A DNA stretch of 64,000 nucleotides. It comes from Helopsaltes ochotensis (taxonomy: Eukaryota; Chordata; Aves; Passeriformes; Locustellidae). The notes under the pieces were generated by a model that was not told the origin of the DNA, made no database searches, and saw only the letters and a program-made list of their open reading frames with translations. Where the stretch lies: positions 1,735,985-1,799,984 of the forward strand of contig VXBM01000058.1 of the NCBI GenBank assembly GCA_013400155.1. The letters are read 5' to 3'. Made by a program: the position numbers and the translations under genes. This document shows positions 39,992-52,532 of the stretch, piece after piece (positions within the stretch are counted from its first letter, which is position 1; every line of letters begins with the position of its first letter).

Positions 39992-42201
39992 GAATACAAA
40001 ATATGGAGCAAAACCTTCTGCTTATTTGCATAGACCACAAATCACAAAAATCACATCCTGATGCAAGTGATTTATCCTACATGACAGCTAGTGCAACTAG
40101 GCTATTTTTAACCATGATTTTTTGTAAAATATTTCATTATATTTACCATTTTAAAAAGAGTCAATTGATACTTTTTTCTTAAACTGGATTAGATGGAAAG
40201 ATTCTGGCTGCTTTCCAAACCCATTAATTACTAAATGGTACATTTTCTACAGAAATGTTAAGCTATAAGTAGTTCTTCTGGAGCCAGTTAGCTCCTAGCT
40301 AAAATCAATTAAAGCTGGTAAAGATACATTCTATGGTCAGGTCCCAAATACAGACATCTGTATTTATAGCACAGTGGATGCTGGTAAAATCCCCCAACAC
40401 GGATGCAGTTCTACTGCCAAAACTGTGCATTCACTGTTCAGCTCATACAGGGGGCAGTAGGTGGGTTTATTACTCCAGGATAATCCCGGCTGTGTCTGTA
40501 GAGCTGCACTCACACGATGCTCCATTTCTGCTCTGGTAGCCTCAGTTTTCTAGCCCCAAAGAAGCACTCTTTTTCCTATGGAGTACAAAGGCCAGGCAGT
40601 TTAAGCTGGTTTGTCACCTCTCCACCCTGCTGCTCATTCCCACTTGGGAGGGCTTGCAGGGAACTGGGTCATGGAAATGATCCAGAACAGAAATAATTTT
40701 GGGTGAGAATGAGGGAGAATCCAAAAAAACAAAGAGGATGGTGTTCCTTTCAACCAAATCACTTCCTTGCACTGCACAATGCAGAGGGCACTTCACAGCG
40801 TGAGAATGGTACCCCTGCCAAGGTGGTCCGTGACTTTTACTGGAGTGAAAATTCCCCATGCTACAGACACTGCTTCACTGGGAAGGAGTCCAGTGCCCAG
40901 GCAGCACACATGCCAGAGCTGGTGCACTGGGACTCAGCCTGCTGAAGATTCCATGAACAAAGAAAATCCTGGAGGCAGTCAGGGAGCTCCCTGCCCCAGA
41001 AACTCCACAACTCTGGCAAGTACATGCAACCACCCAGTAGCCTTAAGGCAGAAAAGGGTATGTACACAGCACACAAATGTCACCATGCATGTGAGTTACA
41101 AAGTGCTTTACCAGGCACTTGACAATCTCCAGGCATTCCAAATTTGTGCAAGCCAACACTGCAGCTTAAAAAACAGAACCAAGAATGCAGCTCTGCTTCC
41201 CTCCCACCCTCAGCTCTTCCTTTGGCCTCATTCTGGCACAAATGTCATTTGGCCGTGTGGTGAAGCAGATTGGGAAGCTGATCAAGCTGAGAACTAGCCT
41301 AGGAGTTTGGCACCACGTGGATGTTGTTATTTGTGAGAGGACCACCCTGCCTATGCAATCAGTGGGCAGCAGAGACCCAGCGCAGCCCAGCAGATGGAAG
41401 GCAGGCCAGTTGGGTCTCATTCAGGAACATCTAATTTCTTGCTTTCATCCAAGCTGGTGAGAGACTCAACTGTGAACAAGGAGCTCTAGTGAGCCCCACA
41501 GCATCTCTGAACTCTGAAACAAGTGTGCCTGGAATCCCACAGAGCACAAAATCTGTAAAAGAATCTGATGATGAAGTCTAGAGCAAGAGATCTTGGAAGG
41601 AGAGATGAGAAATTCTCCAGAAACTTGAAGTCTCCTATCTGCACTTACTGATGCAATCTGCATTTTTCCCCCAGTGCTACAGAAAATGCAATCCCAAAAA
41701 TCCATTAGGAAATGGACAAAAATGGGGAAAGTCAGCTTTATTTGCTTTGAGGAAAAAAAAAAATATGGTCCACTAAATAAAAACACAGTAAAGGAGACTG
41801 AAGACTGAAAAGAATCAAAGAAGAAATTTCAGTTTGTACTTTAGGAATGACAAACTGACAAAATTCCTTGATTACAACATAGTTGTGCTATGTACATTAA
41901 GATGATATTTATGAGCAAATGGTTGCTGTTGGTTAAATTTTTTAAGGTATTAGCTTGGCAAAGAAACTAGAAGAATTTGTTCAATGAAATATACTTAATA
42001 TCTATAAGCCACACCGTGTATTTTTAAAATGTGTTTTCTTTCAGTACTGAATAAAAATCCACATGAAATGTTTCTTGCTACATACTTCAGAACAAGACAG
42101 GACGGCAAGTGAAATATGAATGAAAAAGCCGTTAGAGTTCTAGAGAAAACATGCACAGCTCAGTGAATGCTGGGGGAAAACAGAATTGAGGAAAAATGAT
42201 T

Positions 42202-42223
42202 AAAAAAAAAAAAAGAGAGAGAG
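42202..42223. repeat. A13 followed by (GA)n
   Basis: A run of thirteen A continues into GAGAGAGAGA. A compound simple repeat with no evident function. Confidence 0.8.
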
Positions 42224-43948
42224 AAATTAGGAAGCACTGGGAAGATGACTCCAAGCCAAAGAAGAGATGGCCACAGCAGAAGAGACAGAGGGCATGTGTG
42301 CTTGGCTTCTTTGTTTGCTTTTCCTAATGAGACAAAGATGGTCTCATTAACTCCTGAGATGAAGAAAATTACCTCAAAGAGGTTCTCTGACAGGAAGGCT
42401 TCATACAGGAGCTGTGAGTGGTGAGGCAGGCAGGGTACCTCACCCTGCTCACATCACCTAAGCCAGCGAGTCCCACTTGGAGAGGCAGCAACAGTGTCAG
42501 GAACTGGGTCGGCTCAGAGCTTGTGTGGGCAGCCAGGGTGGGGAGGTGCCAGCCCCTGGAGCCCAATCCAAGCATGGAGAGCTGCAGGCAGGGGATGGAG
42601 GCTGGCTGCCGTGCAGGCAGAAGGCACTGCTGGCCATTTGCCCTGGTGGCTCGTGGCCAGGCTCCCCCAGCCCTCCTTAGCTGCTCCTGACCTAAACCCT
42701 GCACAATGATCCAAGCTTAACCAGCATCAGGGGAAGATCTTCTCGTCAGAACAGGCTGGTGACAAGGTGAGAGGTAATGGGGCTGCCTGCTGTCATCAGC
42801 TGACCAGTGCCTCTGCTCATGGAACAACCAAGATCCTATGAGGGCAACAGGGAGCAAGAGCCCAATTTTTTCCCATCAGCTGAGGAAGATAAGCCTCATT
42901 TTAGGTGTCTGAGTGACTCAACATGGGCTATGTTAACATTAGCTATTCTCTTACATTCAGAAAATCCTATCTCCACAGAGGAAAGGGTTGAGGTTTGCAA
43001 CACATAAGTCACAGTAAACACTTTGACCAATGTGAGCCATGTTTTCATGCTCAGATATAAAACAAAATTAAAAAAATCAAATTCTTCTAATTACTAAGGA
43101 AACAGTAATTTCCTGCAGGCACTCCCTTAATAAATCCTTAGGAAAATCAGTTTTCTCCTCAGCTATAGCTGGATAATCATCATATGTCAGTTAATATATT
43201 TCTGGTTTCCCTCCTTTTTCTTAGAGAAAATATTATGATCCTTCATATTCTCTCAGTATGAAAACCATTCCTATCACTGGATGAGCTCAAATTGCCACCA
43301 CTCAGGAAGAAAGGAATGCAAATGAGGAATACCAATTAACCCCCTTACAATTAAAAATATCTCTCTCTATTATATCACCCATTAGTGATACTCTAGTTAA
43401 TGGTCTGTCGACATTTCCATTAGACCTTTTCCCCCTGCTCCCACACAGAACTAAATCCTGGCTAATCACCTTGAATATACCTCTATGGATTTACACAATA
43501 CATAGACACGTCTCCAATGAGGCAAAATATAGATTTCTCTGTTATCTTGAGCCATTAGATTCTCCAAAGTACCTGTTTTCTAATGTATCATGCTAAATAC
43601 TCTGAACTCCAAATACACGGAATGATTTTGTGGGATTTTTTTTCCAGTGCTACATGTACTTCATGTACAAAAAGCTCGAAGTGATTGCACAGACCTGTCC
43701 TAAATATACGCCATGAAAATTGTGGACTGAAGCTCAGTTCACAGTGGACTACATTTGCCCAATATGCTTCACATTATACCATGCTTTTTTTACACTAGAT
43801 GTGAGACAGTGTGTTACATTTGGTGCCACACACTGTAATACCTAGAAATGACAGGGTGAATTAAGGACAAAGCTCCAGCCTTAATAGCTTAAGATCCCCT
43901 GGCATCCTTATGGTCAAACCACGTTCTCCACACTTCTGTAATCTATTT

Positions 43949-43962
43949 GTGTGTGTGTGTGT
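43949..43962. repeat. (GT)7 microsatellite
   Basis: Seven uninterrupted GT units; short, probably of low variability. Confidence 0.85.
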
Positions 43963-44086
43963 CAAACTAATTACAAATGTATCACGTTCATATAGACTGC
44001 ATTTGTTTGTTAGTCCTTTCCACTCTCAAAATACACTGAAGCATTTTATAGTGTGCCCGTGATCAACCATATTCAGTTCAAGAGCT

Positions 44087-44115
44087 GACAGTAAGAACTG
44101 GAGACAGTAAGAACT
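44087..44115. repeat. Short tandem duplication
   Basis: GACAGTAAGAACT occurs twice with a 16-bp period. A small local duplication of unknown age. Confidence 0.7.
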
Positions 44116-45561
44116 CTGTGTCTGACAGGGAGATGGAAGAAGGGAGAGGTATACAGTGTGAATCCCAAGCTAGAGTTTAACCCTTGTTTTCACATGAGAT
44201 TTCTCAGTAAATTTATGATGGTATTGTTTGGTGTCTATATGCATCTTGGCACTATTTTTAGTCATGAGCTTGCACACAGCAATTCAGCTCTGCCAGATTT
44301 TCCTGGCTTGTTTTTAATCCCCAAATAGAGGATCCATAGCTCTGATGAAAACTAATTAAATACCTCTTGTACACAGACTACCCTTCAGAAACAAAACCTG
44401 CACTCTTGCTCACCACAGTTAAGTGTTTAATACAGTGTGACTGGTTTTGTTTGGAATAACTGTTTGCAAACTCTAATTAGACTAAATGAAAATGACTCAT
44501 ATTTTATATATTACAGCTGATAAAAAATACTGGTTGCAAAACCCGTGTGTATAAGCATGCAAACCAATGCCACCACACACAAGTGCCAAAAATACTGCTC
44601 CCTGGCAGACAGGAAAAGATGTCCTTTGTTTTAGAGACTATTTGAATTTACAATACCCTAGATTCATGAGGCTACTTAAGATCAGACCATTTGTACATAT
44701 GTAGTACCAATTTTGTTCAACCTATATTTAAAAATCCATTACTTGCAACATATATTGAACATTAAATTGTTTATCATCTAAACTGGACCAAGTATTTCTA
44801 AACTAATCTCATCCAGAAAACAATAAGCAAACATGCAATGGAAGTTGCAGTTCACATCTTCAGATGTAAAACTCTTGTAAAACAATGCCTTCAGATTCCT
44901 GGAAAATGGCCCTGCCACTGCTAAAGGCCAAGCACACAATTACATCTTTCTGTGAAAAAATTACCCCTCTGTAGAACAGCCCTGAAATCAACTTTTTTGC
45001 CTGGTCATTTTGATAAGAAAAATAAATACTTTTTTTCCATAAATACATTACACATATATCAAGAATGGTGTGTTCCTCATTGGTGCAGGGTAAAAGAAAG
45101 AAAATAACAGAATAACCTTGACTGCCTTAAGTTTTTATGTTTAAGGGCCAGTTACTCTGTCATTTCTGTAAATATTTAGAAGTAAGACCCACCAAACAAC
45201 TAAAACACAGATGGGGAAGATGGAGGGATGGGCAGAAAAAATAAAAAGGAAATTTACTTAACTTGGGACCATCACGCACAGAGCCACCAATAAACACTGA
45301 AGGTGATTGAGACTTTTTCCCCTGCTCTCAGTGTCATTTTATTTTCTGTGGGAGTGGATGAATAAAGCATAGGTGGTATTAGGAATAAAAGTTTAATGCA
45401 AGTGCTGTTAACTACCCTGGTACGAAGAAACTGCAACTCCACCCTACGGGTGACAACAAGTCCAAGGGAAAGTGAATGTTAAGGGGAACCAACCAGAACT
45501 AAGGAGAAATACCATGTGAGAAAATTCTTCAGTGAGAAATGGCCTCACTCCTCCTTTCTAA

Positions 45562-45609
45562 ACTAAACAAAACAAAACAAACAAACAAACAAACAAAGAA
45601 AAAAAAAAA
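45562..45609. repeat. (AAAC)n microsatellite
   Basis: Several AAAC/AAAAC units in tandem followed by an A-run; a likely length polymorphism. Confidence 0.85.
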
Positions 45610-48600
45610 CCAAGGAGAAGACATCAGCATTTCCAGAAAGACTGTGATAGTAGGCAGAAAATGAAACACAGGCTTAACTCAGTTTCCCCACCTTTCTTGA
45701 TATTAAATTTATAAAAAGAAAGAGGAAATGAAGCTTCTGCCCCAAAGGGCAGAGGAGAGGGCTGAGAAAGCACAATTGGGAGTATTTGTTGACTTGAGAT
45801 AGAACAGACCCCATAGCAAAAGAGATCCTGTCACCTAAAGAGAATAATGAGACATTTTAAAGAATACATATTAACTCTAAATAATTAATCCTTTCTGCAT
45901 TAAGCCCTAGGAAAGAGGATCAAAAGGAAACATTTGAAGTAAACTTGTGGCTTGCATGAACTTATTTCAAGTTTCTAAGATCTAAAATAGAATCTTTTTT
46001 GAAAGCCAGACAGTCATCACAATGAAAGAAATTACAAATCAGCTCATTTCCCCAAAATGTTTTGGCTTCCATGAATCAAAATTTTCTGATTGAAAAAGGA
46101 TTTAATTAAAATCACAACCAGAGCAAACTTAAATGAGGCATAGGAAGTCAGGAATATCTCTTGAGCATGAGATGTCTTGGTCTTGTCTGAGGGACATCTT
46201 TCACTATCAATAAAGCCAATTACTGTGGAGCAGTGGGCAGAAATTATAAGCTTTTTATTCTCAGGTGCTATTAACCATCTCAGCTCAAAAATTAGACAGT
46301 GATATTTAGCATACAAAAATTAAAGTAAAAATTCAAAATACCCTCAAATCAGATGGCTTTGCATGCCTCTACCTACAGATCAATTCTGATTCAACCTGCA
46401 GACAACTCTTTTCTGAAGAGTAATTTCCTAACTTACACATTTTGCGGGAATGTAAGATAATGTATTTTCCTTCATTATCAGAATTCTATATCACTACTAT
46501 TTCAAAGCTTTCTAGTGGCAAAAGCTTGAACAAAAGCTTTTACTTCCAGTAACAAAGAAAAAAAGAAGGGGGGAAGAAGGAAAAAGAAAATTTGCTTCTA
46601 CTCTAAGCCAAGAACGGCGACAGTGGCATATCCCCAAAAGCACTCCATTACATAGGTGTCCTATATTCCAGTTACTCAAACTGTAACATGCAGTCACAAT
46701 CAACTATGCAAACAAAGTGGCAGCAGGCACTAAATTGGTCTGAGTATCTTTGCCCTACCCAAGCTGATGTTAGTCTTGAGCAGACCTAATGCCTCCCTAT
46801 TTTTCTCACTGCATCCCTGTCCACTGTGACTGACACAAACGTGCCCCTTCAGCACACCACACAAAAATATTCAATAGAATTTTTATTCCTGCTCTCCAGA
46901 TTGTTTGAAGCAATGCTAAGTAAATAGAACAAAATTAACCATGTTTCATATTCACATTGGCAATTCAGAATTGGCATATTCATTATTGACAATTTTCAGC
47001 AAATTTCAGCTACAAAAAGGAGATCCACATAAAAGGAAAGAAAGATGTCCACTGAGTTCCACAGCTCCAACATGTTTTTTGCACGTGGAAAAATACACAA
47101 GCTAAGGAAGCTTCAAGGAAAGCCTTCACGTCTCTGCAATCTCATGCTCACTGTTCACTGAGCTTTGCTTTTTGTATTTGTCACAAACATGCATTATCCG
47201 TGAACACAGAATTGTCCCAGACTAATATCTGGGAAGAAATAAAAAGAAGGCAGCTTATGATGTTGTGTCAGCTCTACTCACACACAGCTCAAAATGGGCA
47301 CATCCAAGAAGGAAAGCAAGAGCATGAGTCTCCTCCTGCCTTTATCCACACACTTCTCTAAGCTGAAGTGCATTAGCAATCGCAGATAGCTAATTCTTAA
47401 TCTTTAGTAAAAAAGGCCTTGAAGTTTTTCATTTCCATAATTTAAACAAATCTGAGGACTCTTCTCTGGTAGGATTTTTTCCCTGTTAATCATTCCTATG
47501 ACTCATAAATAGGATACAAAACTGTGAAAAGTGATGTGAACTCTGCCAGAATAGGCACTCGAGAATGAAGTGTCATTACTGCTTCTTATCTTGTGCTTCT
47601 CATTATTCATCTGTTTCATGCTTCTTCACTGCCAAGATAGTCTAACATTTCTGGTGCTTCATATTTCACTCAGGTTTAATTGCAAGCAGCTTCAAGGAGG
47701 AAGAAAGGCAATAAAGACAGACATGGGCTAAGGGATTTTGGCTTAAAGAGTAAATGTTGTCACTGTACAATTTAAGAAAAATTAACTGGGAGGGTGATGC
47801 AAAGGATTGAAAACAGACCTAACTGTAGGGATACATGGAACAGACAGACTGACTTTCACATTAAATAGGATAGAGTCACTGAATAAATTTCCATCTGCTA
47901 AAGTGGAAGGGTTTTACAAATATAAATGAGAATGTAAGAGGGTTCCTCAACAATGGTCTCTACAAATGAAGGAAGGAACCCAGTTAAAAACCCCTGCATC
48001 TAGATTAAACTTGAGCAGTGGAGATTATCCGGAAGTTCCATTATGGATTCGTGCAGAAATTCTAACAGGCAACTCAAGAAAGCCCCTTCTTTGCTACCAC
48101 TGGTCAGTATGTTGTACTCAAATGCTACTCTGGCCTCTTAAAAAGCAGTGCATGGGATGAGATACAGACAGTGGCGTTTGAGGTGAAGTTAATGCCCCAT
48201 AAGCACAGGAAGCAGTCTGCAGTCTAACAGAACTGGCCCAAATCAGCTCCTGTGGATCATGATAGCACTGGCTCACTGAAGAGCACAGAAATTCCTTCCC
48301 TGATATGGTGATATGGGTTTCCCACTAAGCTTGCATCTCTCTGAACAATAAGGAACAATTTGGACATCCCTTGGAACCTATTAAACTTCCTTATAGGCAT
48401 ACAGGCTTATGAGACTAACCATGCAAGCATCCCGATAGAGATGTGACATGTCACTTTTCAGTCCAGCACAAAGCAGAGAGTTTTCTATAATGTGCAAAAT
48501 CCTGGTAGCCATATCTCAAGAGATTTTTGTTTCTGATCAGCCTGACCACCTTGCTCAGCTCTCAGAAAGACCCAATCACCGCCTTAACTGCATATTCCAT

Positions 48601-49189
48601 AAGGAGTAGCACGATGTATACTGGAGTACAACTCTGTATGTGACCCTCCACTGCTGATCTTCCGGGAAACCTCTTGAGTTTCTCCTGCGTGTACACAATG
48701 AACCAAAATCTCAGGAACATTCCTAGTAATGACCAATTAATTACCTGGAGATTTCTCATCCTTGCTGTGGAACAGATTAAAGTCTTAAAAGAAAAGGAAA
48801 GCGAGGAGGGGACTGTGTCTGCTGGACCCAGGTTTTAGTCAGGTTTCTTGTGAAAGGCTCTGTAGGAAGGAAAAGATCAAGGAGTCTGATATCAAAAAAG
48901 ATGAGGCTGCTGAACATGATGCTACACCTTGTGCAGAGTACAAACATTCACAGTGAAGGGTAGAATGATAACTGCTAACATTAGGACTACAACAATTCCT
49001 AAGGGAGTTGATCTACTCTGAGTTTGTCTCACCAAGCACCTGCTTTTAGTGGATTCAAGAAAGGCTCTTCAGGACTGCAACTTGCCGTTGCAGAAACAAG
49101 ACCTTAGCTGTGGGACGAAATTACCCCAAATCACTGTCTTTACCCAAAGGGTTTTAGATTCCTTGGACAAACAGGATTTTAGTATTTGG

Positions 49190-49235
49190 AGTAGGGTTGC
49201 TCAGAGGCCACCTAGTCTAATTATCTGTGGAAGTT
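49190..49235 (-). mobile_element. Possible decayed CR1 fragment
   Basis: The words GGGTTGCTCAGAGGCCACC and TAGTCTAATTATCTG resemble the CR1 segment that usually reads as a GGTTGG-type start followed by GACCTC, CATCTAGTCC and AACCCCCTGC. Only about 45 bp can be aligned by eye, so this is a weak call. Confidence 0.3.
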
Positions 49236-52200
49236 CAAGTGTATGCAGCACAGTTTCCCTAACCCGTGATAACATCTGCAATGACAGCTTTGTTTAAGTC
49301 ATCTTCTGTTGTCTCAGCAGCAGAACCCAGTATTTTCCATTTCATTTTTATATATTCAGGAATTGTACATGGCTTCTGCAGCTGCAGTTTTTGAGTAACC
49401 AGAATAAATCAAGATGTTTGGTGGCTGAATTAATTTACAAATATTAAACACTACCAATATTTGAACAGTCAAAATATTTTGTGTCTATTCATCTATAATT
49501 CTGCTATTCATTAATATTTCAAACATCACTTAAGTTTTCTGTAGGTCAGATATCTGACTTTGTACTAAGTGCTTCAGTCAGTCAGGTGCCAGATACAAAC
49601 TTAGACTGAAATTTTATTCATTTATTGGGCAAGTAGCATCTGTGACTACAGAACAGTGCTGGAAATCTCTGCTGGCTATTGAGGCTGTGTGAGACAACTG
49701 GTAAAAGTTAAGAACTAAGAACAAGTGAAAACTCTGTGCTTATTTAAAAGTTATTTCAAAACCGAACTATTTTAAATAACTCTTTATCTACTTGAAGCAT
49801 AAATCTAAAGCTGTTAGATGGGCCTATTTCTTTCCTAATATTTTCTCAGAGTGGTGAATCATCCCTGTACTGAAGAACAGGAATCAGATCTTGCATGTCT
49901 TCACACAGATTTAGAAATTTTACAATAAACCTTAATCCGTTTTTCACTCTCCAAATCTTCCTTCAGAGCATCTGGCATTACTTTAATATATAACTGCTCT
50001 AAAAATATAGTGCTGTAGGCAGCAACTTTGACAGTGAAGACCTGATGGAACGCCACCAGTCCAGCCCCCACCACGTCTCATTTCTGCTCATGCCTCCTTT
50101 GCTCCCTACAGCAGCAAAAGTAAGGTAGATGGAGCTGCACCCACCCACAGCCTTCCCTAGATACACAGGGACTTGCCAAAATGGTATTTACAGTCTCATA
50201 TGCCACAAAAGTTCATAGCATTCCTTGGCAAATGGGCCAAGAGATGAAGGTTGGAAAAAAGGCTGAAAGGGACCTCACAGGGAGACACACAACAGTAATG
50301 CACGGCAATTTTAATTTACACCATGGCATTTTCTTACCACATTTTGAATCTCAAACATCAGCAGTTTGGTCCTTCAAATTCAGTTATTAGTCTCAAGACA
50401 GGAAGAAGGGACAAGTTTCTGTTGGTAGCAAAGTAACCCTGAAAGCAAGTCCAGGCTAGGAACACACTAGAACCAGCTCAACTTCATCTCCAAACAGAGA
50501 CAGAGATAGGATAAAAGGAAACACCTGACTGGAGTGAACTGTAACCTTTTCAGCTTTCTAACATAACTGAGAGAAACCCAAACATGCCCATTTCCATCAA
50601 GGGTCTTTTGAACCAAGATATTAGAAAGAAAACAGCAGGTTCTATTTAGGCACTATCCACATCACTGGGTACCTGATGGACACATTTTCCAAAGTTGTAT
50701 TATCACTGGCACTAATTGATGCTACCCTAGTCTCAATCACCGTCTTCAAACATGTGTCCTGACTATTAAAACTAGAAAGTACAGCAAATATTAAAAGGAA
50801 ATTTTTCAACCAGAGCTGGAGGGTGTCAATGCAGTAACAATACAATGGTTGCTCTTTTATGTGTCAGATGAAAAATGCTGAATACCTGCAGGAAATTTCT
50901 TAGATTGCTCCAGGAGTTGGCTGGGCTTCTGTAGAAGAACTGGATTTTCATATATCTCCACCATACTTTTCAGTTTTTGGAGGTATCTGCTTATCTACAC
51001 ACAAGCTTTCCTGAACTACTGCTCATTTTCACAACAGGGTTCCAGGCAACAAGGACATCATCACTACGGAGAAAATTTAAAGATTTTCAATGTCAGCAAA
51101 ATTTCATACAACAGCAGTGTTATCAGGAAAAGCTGAGACATGTTCAAAAGGTTGCTAATAATATCCCTGTCTGTGGGCAGAGCTTCAAAAAAACCAAACA
51201 ACCCTGCCAGACTTCAGGTTAGGACATATGGCAAAAACCTGACCTTGTATCTTTGATTTGGGGCTAGAACCTATAAGCACTAAAATTTTCTTAACCACAT
51301 TTTTGCTCAGCTTTGATCTACTGAAAAATATGCAAGGCAAGTTCAAATTTACCAGTGAAAAAGCAATAGAGAAGCGAGTCTGGCTAACAAACAAAGGACT
51401 ACAGCTAAGTGTATTTAAGACACATATGTATAGCTGAATATTTTATTCTTATTTCAAATGCCAATATTCAGCCATCTGGCTTTCCTTGAGGCTTTTCATT
51501 TGTGGCTCTTTTTTTAATAGCCAATTTTCAGTAGTGAGGCATTAAAAATAGAAAAGAAAAGAAAACCAAGTTCTTTAGTGTGAACTAATGCAGGCTATCA
51601 ATCACCATTCTATTGTTAAATTTACATGAAACATAATATCAAGGAAGTGTCTATTTTCTAAAACAGTCCTTTATTATCTAAAATATTCATTTCCTCTATA
51701 TCCTACTACGTGTTAGTCTTGATGGCCATATGGCTGGTCATTTATAATTAACAGCTTTTATCTAAATAAATACAGTGCTTTGAATATTTAAAAGATTTGT
51801 TCATTAAGAACCCTCAACAAAAGGTGAAAAAGGCTGTTTCCACAAAAAAAGAATGGAAGGATATGAACTCCATGAGGTGCCTGCAGGCAGGAAGTAGCGT
51901 ATCAAGTGTGGTACTGACCACGTGCACTGAACAAGCACCGTATGCCTGCACAGAAACTTCAGTGTAAAGCAGATAAAACACCAGATGAATTAAAAGGAGT
52001 TCTGGGGGACAAACCCCCACATATACACAGCTTCTATATACACAGCAGAGGCTCTGAAGACTTGAATTACCCTTGGAGACACCTGCACCAGAACTTTCCT
52101 CTACAGCACAGCACTGAGAGACCTCTGTTTTTATCTGACTTTACAATCTAACCATGTGCTCTCTGGTCTTGCTATAAAAAGTGTGAAAGGCAAGGAATTA

Positions 52201-52517
52201 CATTAATTCCTGCAATCTTCTCATCCTGGCACAGCCCTGTGGCTGTTTCCAGTGGGACAGAGCATGTTAGCTCTGCCTCATGATGGCAGGGGCTCTCGGT
52301 TTTTTCAATCCATACTGCCACAATGTTTTGTGCTGTACTAACAACCAAATTCTTGTTAGACTTCCACATCCACTCATTACTTCCTTTCCTTGTTTATATA
52401 AATTACCATGGCTTGTTATTTGTCAGGATTCATATCTGTGAATTTAATGGAACTACATTTTTCAAAATCACCCACACTGTCAACAGCTCTAATTTGTTTA
52501 TGTCAAATCAGTTTCCA

Positions 52518-52532
52518 CCCCCCCCCCCCCCC
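52518..52532. repeat. C15 homopolymer
   Basis: Fifteen consecutive C, preceded by TTTCCA. The complementary G15 is error-prone in sequencing and could stack as a G-quadruplex; the true length is uncertain. Confidence 0.9.

Noticed and set aside
40443..40460. CTCF-like core CAGGGGGCAGTAG
   Set aside because: The core matches, but the upstream CCA half does not (CATA instead of CCAC); too weak to call without binding data.
42369..42714. Overlapping frames of 66-111 codons on both strands in a GC-richer patch
   Set aside because: All six frames are fairly open here; no splice sites or protein motif stand out.
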